Below are positions 61,164 to 64,000 of a stretch of DNA of 64,000 bases, in pieces. A program made the translations under genes and the position numbers. This DNA comes from Diploscapter coronatus (Eukaryota > Nematoda > Chromadorea > Rhabditida > Rhabditidae): NCBI GenBank assembly GCA_964036155.1, contig OZ038423.1:46701249-46765248 (forward strand), read 5' to 3'. Position 1 is the stretch's first letter. Each line of letters begins with the position of its first letter. The notes below the pieces were generated by a model. That model was not told where the DNA came from. It did no database searches and saw nothing but the letters and a program-made list of their open reading frames with translations.

Positions 61164-64000
61164 ATGACGACGGACATCGCAGTCCGCGACCCTAGGGACT
61201 ACATGGACGGCAACAATGCGGACGAAGATCCGTACGATGAAAACTCGTCCGCGCGACTCTTCGAACGAAGCCGAATCCGAGCTCTCGCAGGTGGGGATTT
61301 ATGAAATCCTTCTTCTTACAGGGATATATGAAACCTCACTTTGAGATATATTACATCCTTTATATATTGGCACTTCAAATATCAAAAAATCGTTTAAAAA
61401 GTGTTAGATTTAACTCAAATTATTTTATAAGTTGTTATTCACATTGAATATTTCAACTTTATTTAGGGTTCGCAAGTGGTTTTTCGAAATTAAGGGTTCT
61501 GTTTTAAAACCTGCACCATTGAATCAAGCTAGTTCTGGGAAGAGTTGAGCAATTTTTCTTTTCCAAACGGACACTTCTATCAAAAGTTGTGCATTTCGTA
61601 CTTTTGAAAATAGCGACTTTCAAACAGACTATCGTCGTTTGTCGTCAGTCATTTAAAAAAATATTGTCCTAAAATATGTAAAAAAAAAAAAAAATGCGAA
61701 CTACTATAAATTTCTAGATGCTTTGAAAGAGACCTTTTTAGAATAGAAAATTTTTTAAAAACGCGAAATTTGCTTGACGGGCAAACTTTAAACGGTCCCA
61801 GAACATTTTCAGACTATTTTACAGCATTTCAACGGTGCATATTGTTCGCCCGAATGCTCATTTGAATATTTATATAAGAGAATTTTGCTTAGAACTGCCT
61901 ACTTGGCGACATAGTTAACGAGGAACCAAAAATTGAACAAATTTTTCCTTCACAAAGTGGGCAGAGTTTGCGGACTCGAGTTTAATTGCTTAAAGCTTAA
62001 TTTAAATCATCTTGTTGAAATTCTATGTCTGGGGGCGCATCTGGTAAATATTGTCTCCATTCAAGATTTTCTCGTCCTTTACTATTCCTCTCTATGTTGA
62101 ATCTAAGCGCCTCTTTCTAATTCCCCTGCTTTGTTTATCTTTAATAAATTCCTCTTGAAGGAGCTCGGAGGCCTATGGGGTTGGTTAGAGCTGCGGAGCT
62201 ATGTTTGGGCATAGAAGCTTTGACAAAAATGGCGATTTAGATGTGCAGAAAATGGAGAAATAGTACGTGGGGCTGAGAGAATAAGAAAAAGAAGCGCGAG
62301 AAATAGTATGGGACTTGAAGAGAGAACGATTGACTCCAAAAGAGGCAAAGAAAGAGTGTTTGCCACAAGGGGCTTCGCTGCCTTTCCCTCGGCCTTACTT
62401 GGCCGGCTCTTCATTGATTGCTGCATCCTAAAAGAAGCTGAGGTCGACTTTGTCAAGCAAAAAATAAAACAAAAAGTTGTACTTCATGTATTTCAGGCCA
62501 GAACACATATTCTTTGCCCAAAATTGAAAAAGTACCCAAGTTTGAACTTGCAAAGTATTGGACAGAGTGTAAATGTAAACAAGAAAAAGTAACAACATAA
62601 CAACACATTTTGGTTCTAACTGATAAGAACCTTGATATGGAGTCTAAGGGGAATTATTTGTTGCCAGCGAATTTGCCCATTCACTTTATTTGGCAATCAC
62701 TCTATCGATTGATCATTCATGGATCAGCCTCCCGAGCCTCCACCACGGTCCGACTCTGTTCCGGTGCCAACTCCAGCCGATCAGAGTCCTGATCTGCAGA
62801 ATACGTCTCTTGAGAGCGTTGCCACCTACTTCACCGCAAGGCCTTGTGACTTGGAAGTCGAAGATATTCTTTCTGGGGAACAAAATAGAGACGTAGGCTA
62901 CCTAGGTCAAGTCCTGACGATCCATTCTCCGGCTACCAAGAAAGACAAATCTCCCACTCGACCCCCAGGAGTTTATCCAGGATCCGCAGGCGCGCTATCT
63001 CTCTCGATCCAACACCATGGAAATCATTATTTATCACAATCCGAGCAGAATTCCCCTAATGGAACTCATCAAAATGGAAACGGAGTGGTTAGACAATCCC
63101 ACCCGGGCGCTCAGTTGAGCAGCATCGACTTGCGGATCAGGGGTTTGAAAGGTTGAGGATTGAAAATATTGATATTCGAAGTGCCAATAGACTAAAATAT
63201 TGATTTTATAATTGGAAATGCCAGAATGCCAAAACTAACATTCGAATTATGCGTTCGAAATTTTCGGCCACTTTTTCCCTACCCATCTGGCCGGATTACT
63301 AATTGATAATCGTAGAAAATTGTTTTTGTCTAATATATTATGGATTTTTTCCCTTAAGCTTTGTAGTTGGAAACCCCTCAAAGATCACGATTTTTGGATA
63401 TCGGGATCGCATTATCTCTAAAATAAGACCATATTCGCGAAGTGTACAAGCGGATCCTAAAATTACGATATCGACTTGCCTAACACGTATTTCACCGCTT
63501 TCGTCAAAACCCCGAGCACACCCAATCATAAGGAAGTTTCAAAAATTTTATTGGGCTGAAAATTTGCAAAAAAAAACTGATCAATTTAAGCTAAATAAAA
63601 TTACAATTTTTAATCATGTCAAACACTGGCAAAATGACTGGTAGGAAAATTTTGGAAGCGACTCCATAAAAAATATATCGCACAAAAATGATCATGACTT
63701 TGCCTATACTGAATCGTTTTTGGAGACCAAAAAGCATTCTATTCCGGTTAATTTCTCCTATCACGCCTCAGTGCTAGTTTTCCACGATTATCAATCCCAA
63801 AAATTGACTTGGCCTTCCTATTTATGATATTGTTAAATTTTCAGATGAGCGTGAGAACGTGCAGAAGAAAACGTTCACGAAATGGGTGAACTCGCACCTG
63901 GTCCGCGTCAGCTGCAAGATCCTCGACCTGTACATGGACATGAGGGACGGCAAAATGCTGCTGAAGCTGTTGGAAGTTTTGTCTGGCGAACGTCTGGTGA
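61164..64000 (+). CDS. unc-70: Beta-spectrin, 5' part (upstream first exon and first common exon)
   Basis: Beta-spectrin pairs with alpha-spectrin in the submembrane skeleton and binds actin through two N-terminal calponin-homology domains. The first coding exon is 61164-61290 ([16 protein letters not shown]..., ending [15 protein letters not shown]), which joins in phase 1 to an exon starting at 63845 with [19 protein letters not shown] and reaching [20 protein letters not shown], the start of the first CH domain. The family N-terminus ...[27 protein letters not shown] is clear. The sequence stops at or just after a possible donor (CTG|GTGA at 63997), so nearly all of the roughly 2300-residue protein is missing. 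A second first exon is listed separately. Confidence 0.95.
61291..62718 (+). promoter_or_regulatory. Intron holding the internal beta-spectrin promoter
   Basis: This stretch lies between the two alternative first coding exons. It starts with three GGATTTATGAAATCC/GGATATATGAAAC-like words and a poly(A) run near 61680. Purine-rich sequence at about 62260-62350 resembles promoter cassettes elsewhere in the window. No further exon was found. Confidence 0.4.
62719..63151 (+). CDS. unc-70: Alternative first coding exon of beta-spectrin
   Basis: An open exon begins at the ATG ([17 protein letters not shown]) and ends [12 protein letters not shown] with a phase-1 donor (AAAG|GTTGAG). That is the same phase as the upstream first exon, so it can join DERENVQ at 63845. 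Its last residues (DLRIRGLK) parallel ERSRIRALA of the upstream exon. The 144-residue head is rich in Pro, Ser, His and Asn, so probably disordered, and would be added in place of 42 residues. An isoform from an internal promoter is the natural reading. Confidence 0.7.

Overview
The window is eukaryotic genomic DNA from a nematode, most likely a rhabditid close to Caenorhabditis. The evidence is compact multi-exon genes with TTTCAG-type acceptors, acceptors placed a few bases before start codons (as at spliced-leader sites), the intronic word TTACTGTAG that is common in Caenorhabditis, two nematode-specific ground-like genes, and a Tyr/Gly-rich secreted peptide gene. I assembled gene models by hand from splice sites, phase continuity and remembered family sequences. 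No alignment or expression data were available.

Layout, left to right. (1) 1-6102, minus: PACS-family sorting adaptor, 3' end off the window, carrying an antisense Na,K-ATPase beta-subunit gene (2414-4964) inside one intron. (2) 7385-10079, plus: PRMT1-type arginine methyltransferase. (3) 10907-15245, plus: Mediator subunit 17. (4) 16481-20626, plus: GTPBP1/2-type GTPase with a terminal-inverted-repeat insertion in one intron. (5) 24680-34554, plus: sarcomeric myosin heavy chain of 1968 residues in 28 exons. (6) 35.4-36.5 kb, plus: ground-like gene with frame problems. (7) 38217-40576, plus: G protein alpha subunit. (8) about 42.5-42.9 kb: orphan exons. A perfectly duplicated 174-bp block lies at 40.8 and 43.3 kb. 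(9) 43523-44043, minus: YGGY-type peptide gene with tiny exons, one of 12 nt. (10) 45557-48423, plus: acid-sphingomyelinase-like phosphodiesterase. (11) 48967-50701, plus: ground-like gene. (12) 51301-52902, plus: orphan 319-residue protein. (13) 54080-54289: Tc1/mariner-like MITE. (14) 54364-56012, minus: PAQR receptor of the membrane progestin receptor type. (15) 61164 to the right edge, plus: beta-spectrin with two alternative first coding exons.

The genes are not one pathway: housekeeping genes (methylation, transcription, GTPase, sorting) alternate with muscle and membrane-skeleton genes and with secreted or cuticle-type families. From memory, prmt-1/mdt-17 and paqr-3/unc-70 are also neighbours on C. 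elegans chromosome V, where myo-3 and the PACS and GTPBP homologues also map, so the window looks like a rearranged piece of that chromosome.

The points most worth a second look are the 174-bp identical duplication, the microexon peptide gene, the frequent GC-AG introns, the alternative spectrin N-termini and several fold-back or TIR elements.
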